This document shows, in pieces, positions 17,755 to 26,701 of a stretch of 64,000 nt of DNA (positions are counted from its first letter, which is position 1; each line of letters opens with the position of its first letter). Position numbers and translations under genes: made by a program. Source of the stretch: Bradyrhizobium algeriense (lineage in GTDB: Bacteria; Pseudomonadota; Alphaproteobacteria; Rhizobiales; Xanthobacteraceae); NCBI RefSeq assembly GCF_036924595.1, contig NZ_JAZHRV010000001.1:7281501-7345500 (forward strand), written 5' to 3'. Under the pieces are notes generated by a model. That model saw nothing but the letters and a program-made list of their open reading frames with translations, was not told the origin of the DNA and ran no database searches.

Positions 17755-17786
17755 GGCACCGTCCGGAGGGTGGTCCGGACGGCGCC
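17755..17786 (-). promoter_or_regulatory. Intercistronic hairpin between dctP and dctQ
   Basis: 13-bp stem with one mismatch: the left arm GGCACCGTCCGGA and right arm TCCGGACGGCGCC, with a 6-nt loop. No T-tract follows on the minus strand, so it is less likely a full terminator than an mRNA-stabilising or attenuating structure that favours the binding-protein message. Confidence 0.7.
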
Positions 17787-17806
17787 CTGCCGGTTTTATT
17801 TCGCCG

Positions 17807-18946
17807 TTAGATCTTCTTCGCCGCGGCGTTCGGTCCGAAATAGTGATCGTAGGCCATGCGGCGGTTCACCACCGTGTCCTGCTCCCACTGCGTCGCGCGC
17901 TTGGCGAATTCGATCTGCGACTGCACGATCTCCTTGAACAGCGGATTCTCCGCCGACTTCTTCTTCGCCACGTCGTCATAGATCTCGAGCTGACGCTTCA
18001 GGATCGCATCCGGCGTCTTGTAGAACTTGACGTTGTCCTTGGTCTGCAGCTCGACATAGTCCTTGGAGTAGCGGTCGATCGCCTTCCAGGACATGTCCGC
18101 CGAAGCCGCATCCACCGCGTTGGCGATGATCGCCTTCATCTTGTCCGGCAACGCGTTGTACTTGTCCTTGTTGAACATGATCTCGAGCTGCTCGGCGTTC
18201 TGGTGATAGCTCTGCAGCATGCAGACCTTGGAGACGTCGGGGAAGCCGAGCACGCGGTCGGAGGTGGCGTTGTTGAACTCGGCCGCGTCCAGCAGGCCGC
18301 GGTCCATTGCAGCTACGATTTCGCCGCCGGGCAGCGCGTTCACGGCGGCGCCCATCCCCGAATACACGTCAATGGAGATTCCGACGGTGCGGAATTTCAG
18401 GCCCTTGACGTCCTCGACCTTCGCGACCGGCTTCTTGAACCAGCCGAACGGCTGGGTCGGCATCGGCCCGTAGGGGAACGAGACGACGTTGGCGCCGATC
18501 GATTCATAGAGTTTGGCGAGCAGCTCCTTGCCGCCGCCGTATTTGTGCCAGGCCAGCAGCATGTTGGCGTCCATGGCAAAGCCCGGACCCGATCCCCACA
18601 AAGCGAGCGCGGTCTGCTTGCCGTAGTGATAGACCAGCACGCCATGGCCGCCGTCCAGCACGCCCTTGGATACCGCATCGAGCAAGCCAAAGGCGGGCAC
18701 CACGGCGCCTGCCGGCAGCACTTCGATCTTCAATTCGCCGCCGGTCATGTCGTTGACCTTCTTGGCGTAGTCGAGGGCGTATTCGTGGAAAATGTCCTTT
18801 GACGGCCAGGTGCTCTGCCAGCGCATGCTGATCGGCCCCTGGGCGCTGACGACGGTCGGCGCGGCAACTGCCGTGGCAGCCCCCGCTGCGGCCACCTTCA
18901 GGAAGCGGCGGCGCGTCGAAGTCTTGTCCTTGCTTGGCTTGGTCAT
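17807..18946 (-). CDS. dctP: TRAP transporter periplasmic receptor (DctP; TakP/FcbT1 type)
   Basis: 379 residues. An N-terminal Tat signal STRRRFLKVAAAGAATAVAAP is cleaved near VVSAQ. The mature protein starts ISMRWQSTWPSKDIFHEYA, typical of the TakP-like receptors that bind 2-oxo acids or related carboxylates. The block GLKFRTVGISIDVYSGMGAAVNALPGGEI (about residues 180-208) carries the conserved arginine that contacts the ligand carboxylate. It is the first gene of the dctPQM operon; expression is presumably highest for this gene because of the hairpin downstream. The ligand cannot be fixed from sequence. Confidence 0.92.
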   Translation of the reverse strand: MTKPSKDKTSTRRRFLKVAAAGAATAVAAPTVVSAQGPISMRWQSTWPSKDIFHEYALDYAKKVNDMTGGELKIEVLPAGAVVPAFGLLDAVSKGVLDGGHGVLVYHYGKQTALALWGSGPGFAMDANMLLAWHKYGGGKELLAKLYESIGANVVSFPYGPMPTQPFGWFKKPVAKVEDVKGLKFRTVGISIDVYSGMGAAVNALPGGEIVAAMDRGLLDAAEFNNATSDRVLGFPDVSKVCMLQSYHQNAEQLEIMFNKDKYNALPDKMKAIIANAVDAASADMSWKAIDRYSKDYVELQTKDNVKFYKTPDAILKRQLEIYDDVAKKKSAENPLFKEIVQSQIEFAKRATQWEQDTVVNRRMAYDHYFGPNAAAKKI

Positions 18947-19163
18947 GGGCGTCCTCCCGGTTGGGACCGGTCCTTGGTCGGCCGGCCATTGTTGATTGAG
19001 GCGAACTTTAGAGGCCGGGCCCGAGCTTTGGCAAGGATACGTTATACCAATGCGGCGTTAAGCTGCGGCGCGGCATGGGCAGCGACCCATGGCGCGGCGG
19101 GGCCTGCCGGGCCGCTCCAAATGGTTAACGGCGCAGCCGCTCGACTGCGGCGCACGCGTCAGG

Positions 19164-20852
19164 TCAGGTGCTGCCTGCCGCCGTCGCGACCACCGGCAGG
19201 ACCTCGTTGGCGGCGCGGTCGGGGGTATCTTCCTTCCAGCGTACCGAGCCGAACGGCCGCTCCAGCATGCGGCGGACGCGGATCGGTTCGGGCCCGAGAT
19301 GAAAGTCGATCGCGCGCTGGTGCAGCGCGCGCTCGGACTGGGTGGCGCGGCTGCGCTGGCGCAGATAGTCCAGCCAGGTCGGGCAGTGATAGCGCTCGGT
19401 CCACAATTCGGGGTCGGCGATGTCGCGCGCGATCGACCAGCCATAAGCGCCGTTGCGCTGGCGGCTGAGCTGCACTTCCTGCATCACATTGTGAAACGCG
19501 CGGGCGTTGTCTTGCGCTACGCGATACTCGATCTCGACCACCAATGGTCCGCTGCGTCCGGTGAGCGACAGCCGCACTTCGGGATCGGCCAGCGCCTCGG
19601 CGGGCGGCTCATTGCGCGCGCCGACCGGCGGCATGCGCAGCCAGATCCCGAGCAGCGGCGAAAGCAGCATCAGACCGGCGGAGGCCAGCAGCGCCACTTC
19701 GACGCCGGCGATGTCGGTGAGGTTGCCCCAGCCCCAGCTTCCGATCGCAATGCCGCCTGCAATTGCGGCCTGGAACGCCGCCAGCGAGCGGCCTGCGACC
19801 CAGCGCGGCGCGGAAAGCTGCACGCCGATGTTGAACAGCGCGACCGCCAGCATCCACACCGCGCCGGCCAGCACCAGGGCGATCGCCGTCAGGATGGCGT
19901 TCGTGCTCAGGGCAACCGAAGCGATCGCACCGGCCAGCGATAGCGCACAGGCGCGCACCGCGGCCTCGCCGCTCATGCGCCGGCGCACCTCGCCGATATT
20001 CAGCGCACCGAACACCGCACCCATGCCGAACGCCCCCAACATGATGCCGTAGGTTTGCGCACCGCCATGCAGGAGGTCGCGGGCGACCAGCGGCATCAGC
20101 GCCGAGATCGAGCCGCCGATCACGCCGGTGACCAGTGTGCGGATCAGGACGATGCGGATCGACGGCGAGTTGGCGATGTAGCGCACGCCCGAGACGATGG
20201 CGCGGTTGAGGCGTTCGCGCGGCAGGCGCGACGGTTCATGGGTGCGGTTCCACAGAAACAGCACCACCATCAGCGGCAGATACAGCACGGCATTTACGGC
20301 GAACGCGGCGACAGCGCCCGACGTCGCAACCACAATGCCGCCGACCGCCGGCCCGAAACTGCGCGCGATGTTGTAGCTGATGCCGTTGAGCGCGACCGCC
20401 GCCGGCAGCGTTTCCGCCGGCACCTGCTCGCTGACCGAGGCTTGCCAGGCCGGCCCGAACAGCGCCATGCCGCTGCCGACCACGAAACATAGCGCCAGCA
20501 GGATATTCGGCGTGACGAAGCCGAGCCACGCCATGACGGTCAGCACGGTTGCGCCGACAAGCGCGATACCGAGCGAGACAAGGGCGACGATCCGCCGGTC
20601 GTGCATGTCGGCGATGGCCCCGGCCGGCATCGAGATCAGCATGATCGGCAGCATCAGCGCGGTCTGCACCAGCGCGACCTTGTCGGCGGACGACGTCATC
20701 TGCGTCATCGCCCAGGCAGCTCCAACGCCCTGGATCAAGATCCCCAGATTGGAAACGAGGCTGGCGAGCCAGATGCGCCGGAACACGGCATGCCGCAGCG
20801 GCGCTGCGATGCCGTCAGTCGCAAAGCCCCGGCGTTTCGGCTGGTCGGTCAT
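19164..20852 (-). CDS. MFS exporter (EntS-like, MFS_3) with C-terminal soluble domain
   Basis: 562 residues. Twelve membrane helices occupy residues about 15-415; blocks such as IWLASLVSNLGILIQGVG, GGIVVATSGAVAAFAVNAV and SISALMPLVARDLLHGG are those of the MFS_3 family (enterobactin-exporter-like). The last ~135 residues form a separate ferredoxin-like domain resembling the antibiotic-biosynthesis-monooxygenase fold (PLVVEIEYRVAQDNARAFH, RNGAYGWSIARDIADPE, WTERYHCPTWLDYLRQ). That tail recurs in a subset of MFS_3 proteins. Substrate unknown. It is divergent from the Tat-exported hydrolase. Confidence 0.86.
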   Translation of the reverse strand: MTDQPKRRGFATDGIAAPLRHAVFRRIWLASLVSNLGILIQGVGAAWAMTQMTSSADKVALVQTALMLPIMLISMPAGAIADMHDRRIVALVSLGIALVGATVLTVMAWLGFVTPNILLALCFVVGSGMALFGPAWQASVSEQVPAETLPAAVALNGISYNIARSFGPAVGGIVVATSGAVAAFAVNAVLYLPLMVVLFLWNRTHEPSRLPRERLNRAIVSGVRYIANSPSIRIVLIRTLVTGVIGGSISALMPLVARDLLHGGAQTYGIMLGAFGMGAVFGALNIGEVRRRMSGEAAVRACALSLAGAIASVALSTNAILTAIALVLAGAVWMLAVALFNIGVQLSAPRWVAGRSLAAFQAAIAGGIAIGSWGWGNLTDIAGVEVALLASAGLMLLSPLLGIWLRMPPVGARNEPPAEALADPEVRLSLTGRSGPLVVEIEYRVAQDNARAFHNVMQEVQLSRQRNGAYGWSIARDIADPELWTERYHCPTWLDYLRQRSRATQSERALHQRAIDFHLGPEPIRVRRMLERPFGSVRWKEDTPDRAANEVLPVVATAAGST

Positions 20853-21001
20853 GATAGGTTCCGTTGGCCTTCTGTCACCGGCTTGATTCCATTCGAACTT
20901 AAAGTGATGCCTGCGAAAACCCTGGCCTGTCCAGTCGCAGAACGGCGCTCGACGGTGCTATCGCACAGCTAAGATATTGAAAAGCAACGGGAGGTTTGGA
21001 A

Positions 21002-22375
21002 ATGAGGCTGTCGCGGCGGTCGATCCTGAAAAGTGCCGGAGCTCTGCCTTTACTGGCTGGCTCGTTCGGCCTCCCGCTTTTGGGTTTGCGGGTGCAAGCG
21101 CAGACGGCGCCGGCCGCGGTTCCTCCGGTCTTGTTCGTGCACGGCAATGGCGATCATGCGGCGCTCTGGATCACCACATTATGGCGCATGGAATCGAACG
21201 GCGTGCCGCGCGAGCGAATGCTGGCGATCAATTTCATCGATCCCTTGGCGCGCACCGATGACAAAGTGGAGCAGGCAAACCGTTCCTCGACCGAAGACCA
21301 GCGCCGGCAGCTCGGCGACGCCGTCAAGGAATTGCAGCGTCGCACCGGCGCGTCGCGCATCGCCCTCGTCGGCAATTCGCGCGGCGGCTATTCGATCCGC
21401 AATTACATCAGGAATGGCGGCGGGGCCGACATCAGCCACGCCGTGCTATGCGGCGTTCCCAACCATGGCATCTATGAATGGGACGAGGGGCTCGGCGGTG
21501 AGTTCAACGGCCGCGGTCCGTTCCTGCGCGGCCTGAACGAGGGTGAGAGCGAGGTGACGCCGGGCACGGCGTTTCTCACCTTGCGCAGCGACGGCAACGA
21601 CAAATATGCGCAAGCCGACGGGCGCTTCGTCGGCAAGCCGGGCACGCCGACCGGCGTAACATCGGACGGCCCTGCGCTGAAGGGCGCGGACAATCTCGTG
21701 CTCGGCGCGCTCGATCATCGCGAGGTCGCATTTCATCCACGCGCATTTCGCGAGATCTACAAATTCATCGCAGGGAGGGAGCCGTCGCGCATCGAGATCG
21801 TGCCGGAAGCGGAAGTCAAACTGAGCGGGCTTGTGACGGGCACGCCGGGCGGCGTTCAAACCAACCGTCCGGTATCCGGCGCGACGGTCGAAATCTATCG
21901 CGTCTCTCCCGAGACTGGCGAACGCATCGCCGGGCCGATCCATTCGTCGCAGACCGGCGCCGACGGCCGCTGGGGCCCGGCGCAGGTCGAGCCGAGCTGG
22001 TATCTCGAGATCGTGCTGACATCGGCCGGCACTCCCACCACGCATCTCTACCGCTCGCCGTTTCCGCGCTCCTCCGAAATCGTGCATCTGCGCGCCGCAC
22101 GCCCGCTCGGGCCGGCCGATGCGGGCGCGGGTGCCGTGGTGCTGATGTCGCGTCCGCGGGGCTATTTCGGCTTGCCGCGGGATGTGGTGCTGATCGACGG
22201 CAAGGAGCCGAAGGACGTGAAATCCGGCGTGCCGGCCGATTCGATCTCGACCTTGCGGCTTGCCGCGGAAGAAGTTGGCCGCCCGGTGGCAGCCATGTTC
22301 AATACAGAGCGAATCGTGGCGCGGGCCTGGCCGGCCTCGGAAAACCGCATTGCGATTGCCGAATTGACTTATTAG
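21002..22375 (+). CDS. Tat-exported alpha/beta hydrolase, lipase-like
   Basis: 457 residues. The Tat signal LSRRSILKSAGALPLLAG is cleaved near VQAQ. Hydrolase core: PVLFVHGNGDHAALW (oxyanion strand), VGNSRGGYSIRN with the nucleophile serine (G-x-S-x-G, about residue 121), and later HREVAFHPRAF, whose His may complete the triad. A C-terminal all-beta region of ~190 residues (KLSGLVTGTPGGVQTNRPVSGATVEIYRV) looks like a carboxypeptidase-regulatory/transthyretin-like fold. ATG 20996 or 21002; the latter begins MRLSRRS. Probably a periplasmic esterase; the substrate is unknown. Confidence 0.83.
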   Translation: MRLSRRSILKSAGALPLLAGSFGLPLLGLRVQAQTAPAAVPPVLFVHGNGDHAALWITTLWRMESNGVPRERMLAINFIDPLARTDDKVEQANRSSTEDQRRQLGDAVKELQRRTGASRIALVGNSRGGYSIRNYIRNGGGADISHAVLCGVPNHGIYEWDEGLGGEFNGRGPFLRGLNEGESEVTPGTAFLTLRSDGNDKYAQADGRFVGKPGTPTGVTSDGPALKGADNLVLGALDHREVAFHPRAFREIYKFIAGREPSRIEIVPEAEVKLSGLVTGTPGGVQTNRPVSGATVEIYRVSPETGERIAGPIHSSQTGADGRWGPAQVEPSWYLEIVLTSAGTPTTHLYRSPFPRSSEIVHLRAARPLGPADAGAGAVVLMSRPRGYFGLPRDVVLIDGKEPKDVKSGVPADSISTLRLAAEEVGRPVAAMFNTERIVARAWPASENRIAIAELTY

Positions 22376-22430
22376 CTATTTCGGATGGATGCGCCCTTAT
22401 GGCGCCCGGATCGAAAGGCATAGTTTGGCA

Positions 22431-22503
22431 GTAGCCCGCATGAGCGAAGCGATATGCGGGGCTTTGGCAGGATCCCGGATATCGCTGCGCTCATCCGGGC
22501 TAC
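22431..22503. repeat. Dispersed palindromic repeat, family D
   Basis: Opens GTAGCCCGCATGAGCGAAG and closes CGCTGCGCTCATCCGGGCTAC, giving a long imperfect hairpin. Fills the gap between the hydrolase and P450 genes. I recognise this design as an abundant Bradyrhizobium/Rhodopseudomonas intergenic element. Confidence 0.8.
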
Positions 22504-22515
22504 GAAAGTGGCACC

Positions 22516-23901
22516 ATGAGCATAGCCGAAGCCTACGACGTGCCGGCCGCACGAGCGCCGCTGGTGCCGCCGAGCCCACCGCGGGCGCCCGACGACATGA
22601 CGATGTTCGGACGGATGAAGGCGATCCGCATCAGCCCGATCGGTATGTGGAGCCAGCGGGCCTATGAGGAAAATATCGTCGAGGGCCGCTTTTTTGGGCG
22701 CAGCAGTTTCATTCTCAACGCGCCCGATGCGATCCGGCATGTGCTGGTCGACAATTTCGAAAACTATACGCGCACGCCGGTAAGCTTCCGGGTGTTACGT
22801 CCGATACTGGGCCAAGGCCTGCTGATTGCCGAAGGACGCGCGTGGAAGCATCAGCGCCGGACGCTGGCGCCGGCGTTCACGCCACGCGCGGTGATGACGC
22901 TCATTCCGCACATGCTGGCGGCGACCGACGAGACGGTCGCCAAGCTGAGCGCGGCCAGCAACGCGCCCGTCGACCTGCGCGAAGCCATGCAGCGGATGAC
23001 ACTGGAAATCGCCGGCCGCACCATGTTCTCGTTCGGGATGGATCGCCATGGCGCTGCGTTGCGCGATTTCGTGATGGATTATGGTGAGCGGCTGGCGCGG
23101 CCGAATTTTCTCGATCTGCTGCTGCCGCTGGGCTGGCCGAGCCCGCAGGATTTCGCCCGCGCCCGCTTCCGCAAGCGCTGGACCGCCTTTGTCGGCATGC
23201 TGATGGCCGAGCGCCGCGCCGCCGGCAAGAACGAGGGCGCGCCGGCGCGCGACCTGTTCGACCTGATGGGTGACGCGCGCGATCCGGAAACCGGCCAGGC
23301 CTTCACCGATGCGCAGCTTGGCGATCAGATCGCGACCATGATCCTCGCTGGGCACGAGACGACGGCGACGGCGCTGTTCTGGGCGCTCTACCTGCTGGCG
23401 CTCGATCCTGCCGTCCAGCAGGACGTCGCTAACGAGGTACAGGGCGCAACCATCGACGGCACGCTCGATATCGAGCGGCTGAAATTCACCCGCGCGGTGA
23501 TCGACGAAACCATGCGGCTCTATCCGCCGGCGTTCCTGATTGCGCGTGCAGCCAGCGGGCCGGATACGATCGCGGGGCTTCCGGTCAGGAAGAAGGATGT
23601 CATCCTGATCGCGCCGTGGCTGCTGCACCGGCACGAAAAGCTCTGGCGCGATCCGAACGCCTTCATCCCGTCCCGTTTCATGACCGGCACGCCGCCCGAT
23701 CGCTTCGCCTATCTGCCGTTCGGCGTCGGCGCACGCGTCTGCATCGGCGCGCATTTCGCGCTGGTCGAGGCAACGCTGGCGCTGGCGAAGATGATCGGCG
23801 CGTTTCGCGTCACGCTGGTCGACAAGGAGCCGGTGATGCCGATCGGCGTGGTGACGACGCAGCCTGACCGTTCGCCGATGTTTGCGATCACGCCGCGATA
23901 A
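22516..23901 (+). CDS. Cytochrome P450
   Basis: 461 residues. Heme-thiolate monooxygenase with all the hallmarks: the I-helix AGHETTATALFWALY (about 276-290), the K-helix ETMRLYPP (ExxR), the PxxF-like FIPSRFM region, and the heme-binding FGVGARVCIGAHFAL with the cysteine ligand near residue 412. The N-terminus is soluble, so it needs separate ferredoxin/reductase partners, none of which is adjacent. Substrate unknown. The next gene begins 19 bp after the stop, so the two may be co-transcribed. Confidence 0.95.
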   Translation: MSIAEAYDVPAARAPLVPPSPPRAPDDMTMFGRMKAIRISPIGMWSQRAYEENIVEGRFFGRSSFILNAPDAIRHVLVDNFENYTRTPVSFRVLRPILGQGLLIAEGRAWKHQRRTLAPAFTPRAVMTLIPHMLAATDETVAKLSAASNAPVDLREAMQRMTLEIAGRTMFSFGMDRHGAALRDFVMDYGERLARPNFLDLLLPLGWPSPQDFARARFRKRWTAFVGMLMAERRAAGKNEGAPARDLFDLMGDARDPETGQAFTDAQLGDQIATMILAGHETTATALFWALYLLALDPAVQQDVANEVQGATIDGTLDIERLKFTRAVIDETMRLYPPAFLIARAASGPDTIAGLPVRKKDVILIAPWLLHRHEKLWRDPNAFIPSRFMTGTPPDRFAYLPFGVGARVCIGAHFALVEATLALAKMIGAFRVTLVDKEPVMPIGVVTTQPDRSPMFAITPR

Positions 23902-23920
23902 TTTCATCCAGGGTTCCACC

Positions 23921-25330
23921 ATGAGCAATACCCAGGCCCAGTTCTCCGTTCTGCGGCAGACCGCCGATCCCGCGGTCGTGGATGCCATTTCGCAGCTGAT
24001 CGCGAAGGGCGAGGATCGCGATCTCAACCGGATCAACCTTTTGGATTTTTCCGCGCGGAACGGGCTCGACGAGGAAAAGGTCATTTCGGCCTTCCTGCAT
24101 TCGGCGCGGCTCGGGCTGTTCGATCTCAGCTGGAATGTGCTGTGTCCCGGCTGTGGTGGCGTGCTCGGTGCGCACAACACCCTGAAATCCCTTCGGCACG
24201 ACGACTACAATTGCGCGTTATGCGCTCAGGGTTATGAGGCATCCGTCGACGACCGCGTGGAGGTTTCTTTCACCGTCAGTCCCCGCGTCAGGCGGATCGC
24301 GGCGCATGATCCCAATACGTTGTCGATCTGGGAATATAACCGCCAGATGTTCTGGAGCTCGGGGATGGACCTGAGCGAAGAATCGATTGCGCGGCTGATC
24401 GATGAGGTGTCGCTCGAAGCCATCGAGCTGCCGGCGGGCGAGAAGGCAGTGCTGTCGCTGCAACTGCCCAATCAGTTCGTGATCGTGTTCGAGCCGGTGA
24501 CGCATTCGGCGCATTTTCTGGATATCCAGGGTGAACCGACCCGCGAGCGCCAGCAGTTTTCCATCGTCTTCAACAAGCTGCACGCGCCGACCGGCACCAC
24601 CGTGATGCGCCCCGGGCCGCTGCGGCTGTCACTCGAAAACCAGACCGACCACCGGGTGCTGCCCGCGGTCTGGATCGCCAACGACACGCTTCATGAGCTG
24701 CTCGGCAAGCGCAAGCCAATCCTGACCGCCAAGCGGATGCTGTCGAACCAGACTTTTCGCGACGTCTTCAAGGCTGATAATCTCAATGTCGATCAGCGCC
24801 TGAAGATCACCTCGCTGACGTTCCTGTTCACCGATCTCAAGGGCTCCACGGCGCTCTATGAGCGGGTCGGCGATCTCGCCGCCTTCGATCTGGTGCGAGC
24901 GCATTTCCATGCGCTGCTCGAAATCATTGCGTCCGAGAAGGGCGCGGTCGTGAAGACGATCGGCGACGCCGTGATGGCGACCTTCATCCGGCCGGAACAT
25001 GCGATCGTGGCGGGCCTGCGCATGCGCGCGGCGATGGCTCAGCTCAATGTCGAGCGTGGCAGGGAGGATCTGGTCGTCAAGATCGGCATCCACGAAGGTC
25101 CGTGCCTGGCGGTGATGCTGAACGAGCGGCAGGACTATTTCGGTCAGACCGTCAACATCGCTTCAAGGGTGCAGAGCCTGTCGACGTCGCAGGAGATTCA
25201 CATCACGGGACCTGTGATCGACTCGCCGGCGGTCGCCACCATTCTGGAAAAAGAGGCGATCAGGCCGATCCAGAAGGAAGCGGCGCTGCGCGGTATCGCC
25301 GACAAAATGGTGGTGTATGAAATCCCCTGA
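23921..25330 (+). CDS. Class III adenylate/guanylate cyclase with N-terminal zinc-ribbon region
   Basis: 469 residues. The C-terminal ~190 residues form a class III nucleotide cyclase: LTFLFTDLKGSTALYERVGD with the first metal Asp, AVVKTIGDAVMATF with the second, and KIGIHEGPCLAVMLNERQDYFGQTVNIASRVQ. The N-terminal ~270 residues are of a DUF5939-like type and contain two CxxC pairs (LCPGCGG and CALCAQG, about residues 77-106), suggesting a zinc ribbon. It has no membrane segment, so it is probably cytosolic. The frame is open from 23882 inside the P450 end, but ATG 23921 after CAGGGTTCC is the sensible start. Confidence 0.9.
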   Translation: MSNTQAQFSVLRQTADPAVVDAISQLIAKGEDRDLNRINLLDFSARNGLDEEKVISAFLHSARLGLFDLSWNVLCPGCGGVLGAHNTLKSLRHDDYNCALCAQGYEASVDDRVEVSFTVSPRVRRIAAHDPNTLSIWEYNRQMFWSSGMDLSEESIARLIDEVSLEAIELPAGEKAVLSLQLPNQFVIVFEPVTHSAHFLDIQGEPTRERQQFSIVFNKLHAPTGTTVMRPGPLRLSLENQTDHRVLPAVWIANDTLHELLGKRKPILTAKRMLSNQTFRDVFKADNLNVDQRLKITSLTFLFTDLKGSTALYERVGDLAAFDLVRAHFHALLEIIASEKGAVVKTIGDAVMATFIRPEHAIVAGLRMRAAMAQLNVERGREDLVVKIGIHEGPCLAVMLNERQDYFGQTVNIASRVQSLSTSQEIHITGPVIDSPAVATILEKEAIRPIQKEAALRGIADKMVVYEIP

Positions 25331-25333
25331 TCA

Positions 25334-25810
25334 CTATTCGATCACGATCTCGCCGGTCATGCCGAGCTCGGCGTGGGTCTTGCCGTCGCTGGTCTTGATG
25401 TCGCAGCGCAGGTCGCTGGCACGGCCGGCCGCGACCGGCACCAGCCACCATTCGGCGGATTGTCCCGGATAGACCTCGATCTCGCGGATCGCGCCCTTGA
25501 ATTCGGCGAGCGTCACGGCCTTGCCGTTCTGCTGCTGCGTCACCTGCACCTTGCGCGTGAACACCATCTGCGAGAACGCATGCGAGGTGAAGTAATGCGG
25601 ATCGCTGCTCGTGTTGCGCAGGATCAGCTTGTAGAGCTTGCCGGTTTCGAATTTCAGTTGCTTCGGCGCGAATTCGTGTTTTCCGGGCGAGCCGAGATCG
25701 ACCGTCACCTCGATCGGCGTCTGCCTCGACAGGTCGCCTGCCGCCAGCGCAGCTCCGGAAGCTACTCCCAACACAACGGCAGCACCAAGTGCGAAGCGGA
25801 AGGAGGCCAT
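25334..25810 (-). CDS. Periplasmic cupredoxin-like copper protein
   Basis: 158 residues. Signal peptide MASFRFALGAAVVLGVASGAALA, then a single cupredoxin domain. A type-1 copper site can be read: His in PHYFTSH and the C-terminal loop LRCDIKTSDGKTHAELGM supplying Cys, His and Met. The early KHEFAPKQLKFETGKLYKLILRN is typical of plastocyanin/azurin-like folds. Electron-transfer or metal-transport roles are both possible. ATG 25849 would add 13 residues before the signal peptide; ATG 25810 is preferred. A Fur-like palindrome lies about 52-72 bp upstream, hinting at iron control. Converges with the cyclase, 3 bp apart. Confidence 0.85.
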   Translation of the reverse strand: MASFRFALGAAVVLGVASGAALAAGDLSRQTPIEVTVDLGSPGKHEFAPKQLKFETGKLYKLILRNTSSDPHYFTSHAFSQMVFTRKVQVTQQQNGKAVTLAEFKGAIREIEVYPGQSAEWWLVPVAAGRASDLRCDIKTSDGKTHAELGMTGEIVIE

Positions 25811-25861
25811 GTTCGTTTCCTTTTGAGAAATCGCTTGTTGAAACAACAAGTTCAGCTCTAA

Positions 25862-25882
25862 TGCAAATGCGAATGATTTGCA
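25862..25882. promoter_or_regulatory. Fur-like palindrome upstream of the cupredoxin gene
   Basis: Perfect 7-bp inverted repeat TGCAAAT ... ATTTGCA with a 7-bp spacer (GCGAATG). The inner part GCGAATGATTTGCA closely resembles alphaproteobacterial Fur-type sites. It sits in a locally AT-rich promoter region, 52-72 bp before the predicted start codon of the minus-strand gene. Regulator identity is inferred. Confidence 0.55.
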
Positions 25883-26197
25883 ATTGGATATCGGCCCTGC
25901 TGCGTGCGGCGAATCGCGCAGTCAGCCGCTAACCGACAGGCGGTGACCTTCGGGGGCGGCAAGGCGACGCGCGTCGAACCCATGCCCGCGGGCGCCGACC
26001 CAACAGGAAGCGAAGGCTCGGCGGGTCGCTGTGGCCGTTGTGGGCGCTGCCTGGATTTCGCGCAGATGTTTCCGTCCGTTCAACGTGACGTCGAATTAAT
26101 CTGCCTGCACCGTCAGGGAGGCATCGCGCGGATTGCGGCGGCCAAATCCGCGACCCATATTCACCAAACGGCTTTCACGACTTTGCAGGGTAGATTG

Positions 26198-26701
26198 ATG
26201 CTCGACGGACTGCGCCAATTCATTGCCGACATCGTTGCGCCCAGCGCGGATTCGGATCTGTCGTTCGACGATACCGGATATCTCCTGGCGGCGACGGCGC
26301 TGCTGGTTCACGTCGTCTCGCTCGATGGCGAGCCGAGCGCGATCGAGAAGCGCAAACTGCACAGTTTGATCGAGAGCCGCTTCAAGCTCGATCCCGGTAC
26401 AGCGGATCATTTGATCGCGTCGGCGACGCGGGCCGAAGGCGAGGCGGTCGATCTCTATCATTTCACCAGCGTCATCATGCGTTCGGTCAATGAGGAGGGC
26501 CGGCTCCGCATCATCGAGATGATGTGGGAGCTGGTATACGCGGACGGCCAGGTCAGCGAGTTCGAGGATAACGTCGTCTGGCGCGCGGCTGATCTGCTCG
26601 GTATTTCATCGCGCGACCGGATCGATCTCAAGCATCAGGTGGCGGAGCGGCGGTCGGCCTCTTCTGCGGACGCGCCGAAGGCCGAAGATGCGGCGATGTG
26701 A
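26198..26701 (+). CDS. TerB-like protein
   Basis: 167 residues. A helical TerB-family domain (tellurite-resistance B, also found in DjlA-like proteins): LLAATALLVHVVSLDGEPSAIEKRKLHSLIESRF near residues 28-61 and RIIEMMWELVYADGQVSEFEDNVVWRAADLLGI near residues 105-137, the two halves each with the D-G-x-x-x-x-E metal-binding pattern (SLDGEPSAIE, YADGQVSEFE). C-terminal ~20 residues are low complexity. The open frame extends back to 25904 but has no family resemblance there; ATG 26198 is chosen. Function unknown; no other ter genes are nearby. Confidence 0.87.
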   Translation: MLDGLRQFIADIVAPSADSDLSFDDTGYLLAATALLVHVVSLDGEPSAIEKRKLHSLIESRFKLDPGTADHLIASATRAEGEAVDLYHFTSVIMRSVNEEGRLRIIEMMWELVYADGQVSEFEDNVVWRAADLLGISSRDRIDLKHQVAERRSASSADAPKAEDAAM

